Of a stretch of DNA of 64,000 nucleotides, positions 36,267 through 45,287 are shown piece by piece; the stretch's first letter is position 1, and the number at the start of each line of letters is the position of its first letter. This DNA comes from Paenibacillus endoradicis (lineage in GTDB: Bacteria > Bacillota > Bacilli > Paenibacillales > Paenibacillaceae). Where the stretch lies: the NCBI RefSeq assembly GCF_024721975.1, contig NZ_JANQBB010000003.1, forward strand, positions 434,001-498,000, read 5' to 3'. The notes under the pieces are model-generated. The model was not told where the DNA came from, made no database searches, and worked only from the letters and a program-made list of their open reading frames with translations. Made by a program: the position numbers and the translations under genes.

Positions 36267-37484
36267 ATGACGAAAGAAAAAATTGGAATAGTAGTCATTA
36301 TCGTTATATTGTTGGTCGGTATTGGTATAGCGGAGTATTGGAAGAAATCTGATAATGAGAAGCCTTATGGAGTAACCATCTCCATTGTAGATAATACAAC
36401 GCGTATTATAAGTTGGAGTTCTGCCAAGTTAGAAGTTCAACCTTATATAGAGTGGGTTAGTAGTGCCGAATACGACTCGTGGAATGCTAATAATGTAATA
36501 TCTACTACAGCATCTGTAAAAGAATATATTAATAGTAATGATGAGATCTATTACCGTTATTCTGTTCAATTAGATAGTCTTGGAGAGAATATGAGTTATA
36601 CGTATCGTGTGGGTGGAGAGGACAAGAAGTTACGAAGTGACAATGCAATATTCAACATCTATAACGCTGATCAGGAGCAGTTTTCCTTTATACATGTAAC
36701 AGATTCTCAAGGAGAGACTGAAAATGATTTTAAGGTGTGGGGACAAACATTAGAGAAAGCGATAAGTACATTACCAGAAGCTCAATTTATTGTGCACAGC
36801 GGTGATATGACAGAAGATCCTAATGTCGAGCAACAGTGGAAATGGTTCTTCCAATTTAGTAAGTCACTGATGGGCCGGCCATTCATGCCAACAATAGGTA
36901 ATCATGAACAATTGAATGAAGAGGCTAGTAGTTATCATACGCATTTTACGATGCCTTTAAATGGTGCAAATAAGCTTATAGAAGAAACGAGTTATTATTT
37001 TGAATATAGTAATATGCTCTATATTAGTATGAATACAGAAGGGGACATTGATGAACAAACGAATTGGTTAGAACAAGTGTTAGAGAAACATCCACAAAAG
37101 TGGATTGTCGTCTCTATGCATCGAGGCGTATACGGTGGTAGTCGCTTTAATGAAGCAGATGATTGGGTACAATTATTTGATAAGTATGGCGTTCAGCTTG
37201 TGTTGCAAGGACATAACCATGAATATTCAAGAAGTTATCCATTAATCGACGGTGAGGCTGTCGATGGTCAATCTAATACCATTACTGAAGGTACGGTATA
37301 TGTAACGATGAACGCTTCTGGTACGAAGTTTAATGAAAAGAAAAAGGATAAAAAATATCAAGCCGTTCATTTCCAAAATGAATTACAAATGTTTGGCACA
37401 GTAACAGTCTCTGCAACTGAACTGATCTATAATGCTTATGATATTAATGGAGATTTACTTGATTCATTTACGATTGAGCAATAA
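36267..37484 (+). CDS. Metallophosphoesterase with N-terminal fibronectin-like domain (purple acid phosphatase-like)
   Basis: A 405-residue protein. One N-terminal hydrophobic anchor (about 5-24) is followed by a fibronectin-III-like segment (about 33-125) and a calcineurin-like phosphoesterase domain. The metal motifs are HVTDSQGE, HSGDMTED, GNHEQ, MHRG and GHNHEYSR, so the two-metal centre is complete. The arrangement is that of bacterial purple acid phosphatase-like enzymes acting outside the membrane. It diverges from the VTC cluster across 157 bp. A phosphate-related partnership is suggested by position only. The start is the ATG at 36267; a GTG at 36258 is also in frame. Confidence 0.88.
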   Translation: MTKEKIGIVVIIVILLVGIGIAEYWKKSDNEKPYGVTISIVDNTTRIISWSSAKLEVQPYIEWVSSAEYDSWNANNVISTTASVKEYINSNDEIYYRYSVQLDSLGENMSYTYRVGGEDKKLRSDNAIFNIYNADQEQFSFIHVTDSQGETENDFKVWGQTLEKAISTLPEAQFIVHSGDMTEDPNVEQQWKWFFQFSKSLMGRPFMPTIGNHEQLNEEASSYHTHFTMPLNGANKLIEETSYYFEYSNMLYISMNTEGDIDEQTNWLEQVLEKHPQKWIVVSMHRGVYGGSRFNEADDWVQLFDKYGVQLVLQGHNHEYSRSYPLIDGEAVDGQSNTITEGTVYVTMNASGTKFNEKKKDKKYQAVHFQNELQMFGTVTVSATELIYNAYDINGDLLDSFTIEQ

Positions 37485-37490
37485 TAAGTG

Positions 37491-37539
37491 AAAAGCGCAA
37501 GAAGATCTATGAAATACATAGACATCTTGCGCTTTTTAT
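37491..37539. terminator. Bidirectional terminator
   Basis: The outer AAAAGCGCAAGA and TCTTGCGCTTTT arms pair, with additional internal pairing (CTATG/CATAG), between convergent genes. T-runs follow on both strands. Confidence 0.82.
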
Positions 37540-37584
37540 ATAAATATTATTGAGCTTCATATACTAGCAAGCGCATCTATTCAT

Positions 37585-39069
37585 CTATTCATTAGCTTCT
37601 AATTTAGGAAGCAAAATAATAAAACTTGTACCTATTCCTATTTCACTTATTACATCAATTGTACCTTTGTGACCATCGATAATAGACTTGGAAATAGAAA
37701 GACCGAGTCCAGCCCCGCCAGAAGCACGTGACCTAGCCTGATCAACACGGAAAAATCGTTGGAATAATTGAGGGAGATGCTCTTTGGAGATTCCTATTCC
37801 ATTGTCAGTAATTGTTAGCTTAACTTGATTATCTAATTCAGTTAATGCTATTGTAATTTCACCAGATCGAGCGTCTGTATGCTGAATAGCATTTTGCACA
37901 AGATTAAGAATGACTTGCTTAATTTGATTTTTATTTCCTTCTAGATAGAAATTAGAGTTCGGAATCGTTGTTATCGTCAATTTACGATCATTCGCCATCA
38001 TTTCAAGTTGCATTTTCATACTATCTAGTAGCTGAGTTAGACTGAATTTATCAACAGAGTGAATGGACGCTTCATTTGTAATATCTAGCTTAGCTAGTTG
38101 TAATAAGTTTTCTACTAACATAGTCATCCGTTTAGACTCTTGTTCCATTGTTTTTAGAGAAGACACAAGATGAGTTTTGTTGTTCATTGCTCCTCTTTGA
38201 AGCACTTCAATAAAACCGAATATAGATGTTATCGGAGTTCGAAGTTCATGCGAAGCATCCGCGATAAATTGTCTCATTCGATCATTGCTTTGCCGCTCTA
38301 ACTCGAAAGCATGATCAATTCTTTCGAGCATATTATTATAGGCCAAAGATAATTGATCGATTTCATATTGTTTTTGGTTGACTGGTAATTTTTCTGAGAG
38401 GTTACCAGCATTCGTACGTTCTACAACATCGATAACATTCGTTAAGGGATTTAACGTCTTTCTCAGACTTGGTAGTAACATTAGTAGTCCAGTTAATAAA
38501 GCTACGAAAGCAGCGACGATGTATATAGTTAACTGCGTATACAGTTGTTTGTGTAAGGAGCGTAGCTCAATGCTTACTTGTAGAATTCCATTTTCACGAT
38601 TAGCGTTATTACGATGAAAGACAACCATCTTATCTGCGCCCTCACTGTCAGCATAAATGTAATATTTTTTGAGTTGACGGGATTTACTTGCCTCTAAGAT
38701 TTGGGCGTAATCCTCAGAAGTAATGATGGGAGATAGCTCATCTTGATCATCAGATATTATCGTTATACTACCATCAGAATTAATATAGCTAACTTCCATT
38801 CCTGGCTGAAACATAATAGGTCCGTTTGGCGTACGTGCACTATCATCTCTGTGTCTTGTTAATTCACCATTCTGCTTGAGAAAGGCCGGATTTGGTGGCC
38901 AGCCCATTATTTGTGAATGAATGGCATCAGCACGATTCTCGTATAAAAAATCTCTCATAAAAGCGTATTGTAGTATACCGATAAGAAGAAATAGAATCGC
39001 AATAATAATTAATGTAGTTGTAATTAATTGACCACGTAATGAATGTAGAAAATACTTTTTTATTGACAT
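37585..39069 (-). CDS. Sensor histidine kinase (HAMP, HisKA, HATPase)
   Basis: A 494-residue membrane kinase. TM1 (about 14-36), an extracellular region of about 145 residues, TM2 (about 182-204) and HAMP are followed by HisKA with the phospho-acceptor His274 in ASHELRTPITS. The ATP-binding domain carries the N box (NLVQNAIQH), DNGIGI and GGAGLGLSI. The ATG overlaps the TAA of the response regulator gene by one base, so the two are coupled. The signal sensed is unknown. It lies in the same orientation as the VTC/CotH cluster, separated from it by a phosphoesterase gene on the other strand. Confidence 0.94.
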   Translation of the reverse strand: MSIKKYFLHSLRGQLITTTLIIIAILFLLIGILQYAFMRDFLYENRADAIHSQIMGWPPNPAFLKQNGELTRHRDDSARTPNGPIMFQPGMEVSYINSDGSITIISDDQDELSPIITSEDYAQILEASKSRQLKKYYIYADSEGADKMVVFHRNNANRENGILQVSIELRSLHKQLYTQLTIYIVAAFVALLTGLLMLLPSLRKTLNPLTNVIDVVERTNAGNLSEKLPVNQKQYEIDQLSLAYNNMLERIDHAFELERQSNDRMRQFIADASHELRTPITSIFGFIEVLQRGAMNNKTHLVSSLKTMEQESKRMTMLVENLLQLAKLDITNEASIHSVDKFSLTQLLDSMKMQLEMMANDRKLTITTIPNSNFYLEGNKNQIKQVILNLVQNAIQHTDARSGEITIALTELDNQVKLTITDNGIGISKEHLPQLFQRFFRVDQARSRASGGAGLGLSISKSIIDGHKGTIDVISEIGIGTSFIILLPKLEANE

Positions 39070-39752
39070 TACACATCCATCCTATAGCCAGCGCCTCGAA
39101 GGGTGCGAATGATTCGATGTTCTTTGTCTCCTAGTTTCTCACGAATAGCACGAACATACACTTCTACAATGTTATGTTCTCCTCCAAAGTCGTAGCCCCA
39201 TACCTTATCTAATATATTGGTTTTACTTAGTACAGCACCGTTGTGTAAAAGTAGTAATCTCAGTAATTCATATTCCGTTGGAGAAAGCTCCAGCACTTGA
39301 TCATCGAAAGTGATCTCTTTGCGACGATCATCTAGGATGAATAGCCCATATCGAACTTCTCCCAATAGATTAGGAAACTGATTACGTACTCGAGCATGAA
39401 TACGAGCGATCAATTCACTGAAGCTGAAGGGCTTAATTAAATAATCATCAGCACCTAATGTAAATCCGTTCACACGATCCTCAATATCGTCTTTGGCAGT
39501 AAGCATAATAATTGCAATTTCATCGCCCTTATCCTTCAACGATTTACAGACATCAAACCCGTTCATAACGGGCATCATTACATCAAGAATAACAACATGT
39601 GGCTTAAATTGTTCTGCTTTTTCAATTGCAAGTATGCCGTTTGCTGCAGTTTCAATTGTTGCGCCTTCATTCATCAAGCCTAACTCTAAAAATTGGAGAA
39701 TACTTTCCTCGTCGTCAACTAATAGTATTTTTATTCCATTCAAGTTATTCAT
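39069..39752 (-). CDS. OmpR/PhoB-family response regulator
   Basis: A 227-residue regulator. The receiver domain has the acidic pair DDE (13-15), phospho-acceptor Asp57 in VILDVMMPVMNG, the TAKDD switch and KPFSFSEL. The winged-helix output domain ends with the recognition segment NIVEVYVRAIREKLG and RTLRGAGYRMDV. AAAGGAAG precedes the ATG at 39752. It is cognate to the kinase encoded next. Confidence 0.95.
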   Translation of the reverse strand: MNNLNGIKILLVDDEESILQFLELGLMNEGATIETAANGILAIEKAEQFKPHVVILDVMMPVMNGFDVCKSLKDKGDEIAIIMLTAKDDIEDRVNGFTLGADDYLIKPFSFSELIARIHARVRNQFPNLLGEVRYGLFILDDRRKEITFDDQVLELSPTEYELLRLLLLHNGAVLSKTNILDKVWGYDFGGEHNIVEVYVRAIREKLGDKEHRIIRTLRGAGYRMDV

Positions 39753-39878
39753 ATATAACTTCCTTTCTAAGCATCTGTGGTATGTTCATTAAGATAGGGT
39801 GGCTGATTTGTCGAAAAAAGGATAAAATAATAAGATCAAAGATCGTATGGAAGATCGAAACATCTAAGGAGTCCTGCT

Positions 39879-41168
39879 ATGAGAACATGGAATTTACGTC
39901 AAAGTGTTAATTTATCAATTGCTTTATCATTTATTGGATTGTTAATAGTCTTTCCATTTCAACAAACATTTGTAGGTGGACTATTTTTCGCTGCTTTTTG
40001 CGCTGCAACGATTGGTGGTTTAGCTGATTCATTTGCAGTTAGTGCACTATTTGGTCAACCTTTGAAAGTGCGGTGGCCAAACTGGTTAGGTACTAATATT
40101 ATAGCTCGAAATCGAGATCGATTAATAGATGAGCTCGTTGACATGGTAGAACATGAGCTACTATCAACAGAAATGATTATAAAGCAACTAAAAGGTTATG
40201 ATGCTGCTACAGTTATTGTACATTATGTTGAAAGTAATGAAGGAAAACAAGCGATCAAAGGTTTGCTTCGTCAACTGCTAACGGATCTGCTGAAAGTAAG
40301 TAATCCTGCGGTATTTAGCTTATCCTTAAATCGCCTTATTAATCAAGGGCTGCAACATAGCAAGCTTACTCCGATAATACAGCAGTTTATTACTTGGAGT
40401 GTGAAAGAAAAGTACGATCATATGCTAATCTCTGCAGTTTCTAAACAACTGCGAAAATTGCTTGAAAAGCCCGGTGTAAAGCAGTTTTTACATGAATTTA
40501 TTGCCACAGCATTACGTTCTTACGAACAGAATAAGAAGGGTAGACAGTTTGTCAATGGAGTTGCTGGATTGAATGCAGATGAGCTAACTGAAAAGTTGCT
40601 GAAAATAGCTGACGATCTTCTCTTGGCTATTCAAGATCATGATCATCCATTGCAGTTAAAGCTTCAACAGTATATCGTGGGATTTAGCAATAGACTTCAA
40701 GAAGATGAAGTGTATGCTGCAGACATATCAAGAAAAATTGAGGTTTTATTTGAAAAGTTAACTGCTTCACTGTTAACAACAGATACAATCTCTAATTTTC
40801 TAATGCAATTACGAGATCAGTTGGATCAATCAGAGTATGAGCATGAAGAAGGTGTATTAGCAAGTTGGTTAGATTCTAAAGTTGATGAATTACTTTCCTC
40901 ACTAAGATTTCGCCAAGAACTACTGGAACAGTTCAATCATTATGTAAGGAGTGCACTAATGCAATTTGTGGAGCGCAATCATACGTATGTTGGGCAATTA
41001 GTTCGAACCAAATTAGAACAATTTGATGTGGAGCAATTGATCGCGCTCGTACAGGAGAAAACAGCGAAGGATTTACAATATATTCGCTTGAATGGTACTG
41101 CCGTAGGGTCATTAATTGGTGTTCTCCTTTATCTTATTCAGTATAGTTTAGGGGGAGTGCTATCATGA
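39879..41168 (+). CDS. DUF445 family membrane protein 1
   Basis: A 429-residue protein with two N-terminal helices (about 13-45), the DUF445 signature (GGLADSFAVSALFGQPLKV, then NIIARNRDRLIDELVDMVE), a long helical, Gln/Glu/Leu-rich middle and a C-terminal helix (GTAVGSLIGVLLYLIQY). The family is widespread in Bacillales and its function is unknown. AAGGAG precedes the ATG. Its last 4 nt overlap the second DUF445 gene, so the two proteins are made together and probably interact. Confidence 0.87.
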   Translation: MRTWNLRQSVNLSIALSFIGLLIVFPFQQTFVGGLFFAAFCAATIGGLADSFAVSALFGQPLKVRWPNWLGTNIIARNRDRLIDELVDMVEHELLSTEMIIKQLKGYDAATVIVHYVESNEGKQAIKGLLRQLLTDLLKVSNPAVFSLSLNRLINQGLQHSKLTPIIQQFITWSVKEKYDHMLISAVSKQLRKLLEKPGVKQFLHEFIATALRSYEQNKKGRQFVNGVAGLNADELTEKLLKIADDLLLAIQDHDHPLQLKLQQYIVGFSNRLQEDEVYAADISRKIEVLFEKLTASLLTTDTISNFLMQLRDQLDQSEYEHEEGVLASWLDSKVDELLSSLRFRQELLEQFNHYVRSALMQFVERNHTYVGQLVRTKLEQFDVEQLIALVQEKTAKDLQYIRLNGTAVGSLIGVLLYLIQYSLGGVLS

Positions 41169-42490
41169 ATATGCGTCGTAGAGCCAATATTAGCCTGTTA
41201 TTATTAGCGATTTTATTCGTTATTTCACTTATACTGAAATGGACGCTTGATCATCCTTGGTGGTGTGAAGCATTACTATTCATAGCAGAAGCTGGAATGG
41301 TAGGTGCATTAGCCGATTGGTTTGCCGTTTCTGCACTGTTCCGTCATCCACTTGGGATGAAATGGATTCCCCATACAGCGATAGTTCCCAAAAATCGTGA
41401 TAAACTAATCGACGGTGTTGTATATCTAGTTGAAGAACAGCTCTTGAACAAAGAAATGATCGAACAACAATTGAACAAGATGAAATTGTCAGAAATACTG
41501 ATTTCATTTGTTGATCGTAAATGGGATAGTAAAAATTCAGAGCAATGGATTCAACGATTGCTTTCTAAAGTAGTTAGCTCTGTACAAAGTGAGAAGTTAG
41601 CAACTGGAGTAGCATCTAAAATTAACGAGAAGATGGAGAGCGCTCCAGCATCTTCTTACATTGGTAAAGGACTTTCTTATGCGTTAGATAAGCAATATGA
41701 TCAATTTATTATTGAGAAACTAATTGAACTAGCCCAAGAAAGAGTTCAACAACCTGATGTAAAACCGGCAATAAAGGCTTTGCTAGAACAGGAAAAAGAT
41801 AAAGCGTTAGAGAAAAACGGTGGTGGATGGTTAGCGAAAACGTTATTTTCTTTCGCAGAAGCAGCAAATGCGGTTAATTTTGATGATGCTGCTGATGTCC
41901 TATATCGTGATATCGTATTATTGCTAGTACAATTAAAAAATCCACAGCATGAACTGCGCGTTATGTTGTCGGAGCAATTACAAAATCTAGCCGAGCAACT
42001 TCAAGAAGCTGACCAAGATGTAGCAACGGTTATTGAACAATGGAAGCAACAATTACTGCAGGAAATAACGATTTCTCCACTGCTACAGCAATTAATTGCA
42101 TACATTCAAAGTCAATTAAGTGGAGTAAATGAAGAACAAAAAGTACCATATCCTCAATTACAGAAATGGTTGACTAGATTAGTGAGATCATATTGGGAGT
42201 GGTTCAAATCCGATATACAATCACAACAGTTAGTTGAATCGAAATTAAAGCATTTTCTAAGTCATCTCATTGAACATGAGCATGTTGTAATAGGGAAGAT
42301 TGTACGATCAACATTAGATACCTTTTCTGAAGAGCGATTGGTTGAATTCGTGGAAGATAAAGTAGACATTGATTTACAACGAATCCGTGTCAACGGTGCA
42401 TTAATTGGTGCATCCATAGGTGCAGTACTATACATGTTACTACATGGTGTATATGAACCACTCCTTAACTATATGGGTATTATTTCATAG
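41165..42490 (+). CDS. DUF445 family membrane protein 2
   Basis: A 441-residue paralogue of the preceding protein with the same layout: N-terminal helices, VGALADWFAVSALFRHPLG followed by VPKNRDKLIDGVVYLVEEQL, a helical middle, and a C-terminal GALIGASIGAVLYMLLHG helix. The ATGA overlap and GGGGGAG site show translational coupling. Confidence 0.88.
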   Translation: MNMRRRANISLLLLAILFVISLILKWTLDHPWWCEALLFIAEAGMVGALADWFAVSALFRHPLGMKWIPHTAIVPKNRDKLIDGVVYLVEEQLLNKEMIEQQLNKMKLSEILISFVDRKWDSKNSEQWIQRLLSKVVSSVQSEKLATGVASKINEKMESAPASSYIGKGLSYALDKQYDQFIIEKLIELAQERVQQPDVKPAIKALLEQEKDKALEKNGGGWLAKTLFSFAEAANAVNFDDAADVLYRDIVLLLVQLKNPQHELRVMLSEQLQNLAEQLQEADQDVATVIEQWKQQLLQEITISPLLQQLIAYIQSQLSGVNEEQKVPYPQLQKWLTRLVRSYWEWFKSDIQSQQLVESKLKHFLSHLIEHEHVVIGKIVRSTLDTFSEERLVEFVEDKVDIDLQRIRVNGALIGASIGAVLYMLLHGVYEPLLNYMGIIS

Positions 42491-42540
42491 TCATATGCTC
42501 TGAACTATATTCATATTATGTTCTGTAAGGGGATGATGAT

Positions 42541-42888
42541 ATGAAAAGTGAAGTCAGCCGATATTATCAATTGAAACAAAAGCAAAAGTTAATTGAACAA
42601 GAATTGGCTCAATTGAAAGAACAGATATTGGCTAAAATGACGGAAGAAGATAGCAGAGAGCAGATTGTCGGTAGCTATAAAGTGAAATTGGTTACATCTG
42701 AGCGAAAAGAATATCAGGAGAATTTACTATATAATGCGTTACCTGATCCAGAACTTTGGCGAATGTTATCTAAGCCCGATCAAGGCAAAATAACGGGACT
42801 CATTAAAGTCGGAGCTATTCAAGAAGATCAGCTTAAAGAGACCTATACAGTCCGTCAACAAATTGCATTGATCATTGATAAGAAGTAG
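42541..42888 (+). CDS. Small coiled-coil protein of unknown function
   Basis: 115 residues, not recognised. About residues 1-38 form a Gln/Lys/Glu-rich coiled coil (LKQKQKLIEQELAQLKEQIL), followed by a mixed charged region and a short helix containing WRMLSKPDQGKITGLIKVG. It has no membrane segment or signal. GGGGATG-type DNA precedes the ATG. It is cotranscribed, judging by the 50-nt gap, with the DUF445 pair and closed by a terminator. Confidence 0.7.
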   Translation: MKSEVSRYYQLKQKQKLIEQELAQLKEQILAKMTEEDSREQIVGSYKVKLVTSERKEYQENLLYNALPDPELWRMLSKPDQGKITGLIKVGAIQEDQLKETYTVRQQIALIIDKK

Positions 42889-42914
42889 CCAACCAATTGC
42901 ATAACAAAATACAA

Positions 42915-42965
42915 TCAAAAGCGAGTCGAACGCGGTATATACCATGTTCAACTCGCTTTTTGACG
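42915..42965 (+). terminator. Intrinsic terminator after the DUF445 operon
   Basis: AAAAGCGAGT (42917-42926) pairs with ACTCGCTTTT (42951-42960), with further pairing inside (GAAC/GTTC, GGTA/TACC), and is followed by T. Confidence 0.8.
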
Positions 42966-43109
42966 TCGTTTTTGTGAGTACAGGGTAGAATAATGTTGGA
43001 TCCGTGATGAAATTTGTTGGTTAATTGCATACGTTTTTTACTATATTACAGACAACTTTCCATCCCTTCATAATTGAAATAAAGCATAAAATAAATTTAT
43101 TAGATATTA

Positions 43110-43121
43110 GTAAGCGCTTAC
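43110..43121 (+). promoter_or_regulatory. cre-like palindrome upstream of the second sugar ABC operon
   Basis: GTAAGCGCTTAC is a perfect 12-bp palindrome that fits the core of the CcpA catabolite-responsive element; only the outermost bases deviate. The gene-free stretch 42966-43264 otherwise holds two tandem hairpin elements. Catabolite repression of a sugar importer would be typical. Confidence 0.5.
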
Positions 43122-43187
43122 GAAAGTGTAACAAATACTACTTTTCATCATCAGGGAAGTATGAAAATTAGCTCATGAAAAGTTTTA
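43116..43187 (+). repeat. Tandem hairpin element, copy B1
   Basis: The header GCTTACGAAAGTG overlaps the cre-like palindrome. The 9-bp stem is ACTTTTCAT (43140-43148) with ATGAAAAGT (43175-43183). The loop contains GGAAGTATGAAAATTAG, close to copy B2. Confidence 0.68.
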
Positions 43188-43194
43188 AGTAAAT

Positions 43195-43259
43195 GCTTCC
43201 GAAGCTACTTTTCATCACCAAGGAAGTATGACAAGTAGTTATGAAAAGTTTTAGGAGGG
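43195..43259 (+). repeat. Tandem hairpin element, copy B2, ending in a ribosome binding site
   Basis: The header GCTTCCGAAGCT is followed by a 9-bp stem, ACTTTTCAT (43207-43215) with ATGAAAAGT (43241-43249), and then TTTAGGAGGG. AGGAGGG (43253-43259) is 5 nt before the permease ATG. The loop GGAAGTATGACAAGTAG is the best representative of the family loop. Confidence 0.72.
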
Positions 43260-43264
43260 TAACT

Positions 43265-44209
43265 ATGAATCCTGCACTTGAAAGTAAACCGGTTCGAAAA
43301 AAGTTTACAATAAGCACCAAATATCGCTTATTGCTGTATGCGTCACCATTTTTAATATTAGTCTTTGTATTTAGCTATTTCCCTCTATACGGTTGGACGT
43401 ATGCATTCTTCAATTATCGCGTCGGATTTCCGTTATTGGACACTGAGTTTGTTGGATTTAAATGGTTTACATCAATAATCAACAATGAATTTCAAGTGAA
43501 AGAAGTTACTAGAGTATTAAAGAATACATTCGGTATTAGTACATTAGGACTTCTAACATCAATATTGCCTGTTATCTTCGCAGTATTGCTCGTTGAAATT
43601 AAGACGAATTGGTACAAGCGCGTTGTACAGACGTTAACGACATTACCTAACTTTATTAGCTGGGTACTTGTGTACGCGATTGCGTTCATGTTGTTTTCAG
43701 TAGATAACGGAATCGTTAATAAGTTAATGATTCAGTTAGGATTTCAAGAAAAAGCTATTAATTACTTAGCTTCTCCAGACTTCATTTGGATCAAGATGAC
43801 ACTCTGGAATATTTGGAAAACGCTAGGTTGGAGTGCAATACTCTATATCGCCGCTATTACTTCGATAGACCAAGAATTATACGATGCTGCAAAGGTTGAT
43901 GGAGCGGGACGTTTCCGCTTAATGTGGCACATTACGTTACCTGGTGTGATGTCAACATTCTTCGTATTGTTATTGCTATCGATTGCAAACTTTATGAATA
44001 ACGGTCTAGAGCAATACTTTGTCTTCCAAAACAGCTTGAATAAGGACTCGATAGAGGTTCTCGATTTGTACGTATATAACACAGGACTTGTCGGTTATAA
44101 CTTCTCCTTTGCTACTGCTGTTAGTATGTTGAAATCATTTGTAAGTATATTCTTACTCTTTGTCGCGAATCAACTTTCGAAATGGGTAAGAGGGGAATCT
44201 GTTATCTAG
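43265..44209 (+). CDS. Carbohydrate ABC transporter permease, LplB type (second locus)
   Basis: A 314-residue six-helix permease with the EAA loop LYDAAKVDGAGRFRLMWHIT. The chosen ATG at 43265 is 5 nt after AGGAGGG; the frame runs further upstream, but the first ATG there (43241) is part of hairpin B2. It partners the next permease and the lipoprotein at 45288. As in the first sugar locus, no ATPase gene is present. Confidence 0.94.
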   Translation: MNPALESKPVRKKFTISTKYRLLLYASPFLILVFVFSYFPLYGWTYAFFNYRVGFPLLDTEFVGFKWFTSIINNEFQVKEVTRVLKNTFGISTLGLLTSILPVIFAVLLVEIKTNWYKRVVQTLTTLPNFISWVLVYAIAFMLFSVDNGIVNKLMIQLGFQEKAINYLASPDFIWIKMTLWNIWKTLGWSAILYIAAITSIDQELYDAAKVDGAGRFRLMWHITLPGVMSTFFVLLLLSIANFMNNGLEQYFVFQNSLNKDSIEVLDLYVYNTGLVGYNFSFATAVSMLKSFVSIFLLFVANQLSKWVRGESVI

Positions 44210-44239
44210 TTCAATCATTGTAGGAGAGGAGAACATCGT

Positions 44240-45136
44240 ATGACTCAACGACGTAGCTTTGCTGATAGATTGTTTCAAGTTTTGAATTACTCAGGATTCG
44301 GAATAATAACGATCATTTGTATATTCCCATTTTATTATTTGTTCATTCAGACAATAAGTGATAATGCACTCAGTGCTAATGGGTCTGTAACTTTCTTCCC
44401 TAAAGGAATACATTTCTCGAATTATATTCAGGTATTGCAAGTAAAGGGCTTATCACATGCTGCATTAGTATCAGTAGGAAGAACGGTACTTGGAACAATT
44501 GGTACAGTAATTGGTTCGGCATTTCTAGGTTATATATTTACAAAACGTAAAATGGCTGGTCGCGTATTTTGGTACCGTTTCGTTATTGTAACAATGTATT
44601 TCAATGCAGGAATCATTCCTTGGTTTATCGTTATGATGAATTTGAACTTAACGAATAATTTTTGGGCGTATGTTCTTCCGGCAATCATCTCACCTTTCAA
44701 CGTCATTCTAGTAAAAACATTTGTTGAATCTTTACCTGAAGCACTTGAAGAATCTGCTGAAATGGATGGTGCAGGTACATTTACACTGTTTACTCGCATC
44801 GTATTCCCACTTATTATGCCAATCGTTGCTACGATTGCAATATTCTCAGCAGTAAATCAGTGGAATTCATTCATGGATACAGTCTTCCTAATGACTAAAG
44901 ATAAATACTACACATTGCAGTTTGTACTATATAAATATTTGAATGAATCGAATTCATTAGCAGCCATTATTAAATCAGGTCAAGGATTAGAAAACATTGA
45001 TTTGTCGAAATTGCAAACGTCTACATCTGTTCGAACAACTGTAGCAATGATCGTAGTTACTCCAATTCTTGCAGTGTATCCATTCTTCCAACGTTATTTC
45101 GTAAAAGGAATTATGATCGGTGCAGTAAAAGGCTAA
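44240..45136 (+). CDS. Carbohydrate ABC transporter permease, YtcP type (second locus)
   Basis: A 298-residue permease with the EAA loop LEESAEMDGAGTFTLFTRIV and the C-terminal KGIMIGAVKG typical of YtcP. AGGAGAGGAG precedes the ATG. It forms the membrane channel with the LplB-type partner 30 nt upstream. Confidence 0.94.
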   Translation: MTQRRSFADRLFQVLNYSGFGIITIICIFPFYYLFIQTISDNALSANGSVTFFPKGIHFSNYIQVLQVKGLSHAALVSVGRTVLGTIGTVIGSAFLGYIFTKRKMAGRVFWYRFVIVTMYFNAGIIPWFIVMMNLNLTNNFWAYVLPAIISPFNVILVKTFVESLPEALEESAEMDGAGTFTLFTRIVFPLIMPIVATIAIFSAVNQWNSFMDTVFLMTKDKYYTLQFVLYKYLNESNSLAAIIKSGQGLENIDLSKLQTSTSVRTTVAMIVVTPILAVYPFFQRYFVKGIMIGAVKG

Positions 45137-45145
45137 TTTATCATC

Positions 45146-45180
45146 GCTTACGAAGTAACTTTTTGATAAAAAAGTTTTAG
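45146..45180 (+). repeat. Tandem hairpin element, copy C1 (short-loop form)
   Basis: GCTTACGAAGT is followed by AACTTTTT (45157-45164) pairing with AAAAAGTT (45169-45176) around a 4-nt loop, then TTAG. It has the same header and stem foot as the other copies but lacks the long loop. Confidence 0.62.
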
Positions 45181-45185
45181 CTAAT

Positions 45186-45225
45186 GCTTACGAAGTAACT
45201 TTTCACAAAAAGTTTTGGGAGGTGG
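45186..45225 (+). repeat. Tandem hairpin element, copy C2 (short-loop form)
   Basis: GCTTACGAAGT is followed by AACTTTT (45197-45203) with AAAAGTT (45208-45214), then TTGGGAGGTGG. The GGGAGGTGG resembles a ribosome binding site but is 60 nt from the next gene, which has its own. Confidence 0.62.
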
Positions 45226-45287
45226 TTTCCTCAGAGTGTAACGGTAATACCATTGTGAAGTTTAAAATAAGAAGGGAGTAACAAAAA

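Noticed and set aside
45235..45240. GTG-TAA minimal frame after GGGAGGTGG as a regulatory micro-ORF
   Set aside because: A start followed at once by a stop is likely by chance and the real gene has its own ribosome binding site 50 nt later.
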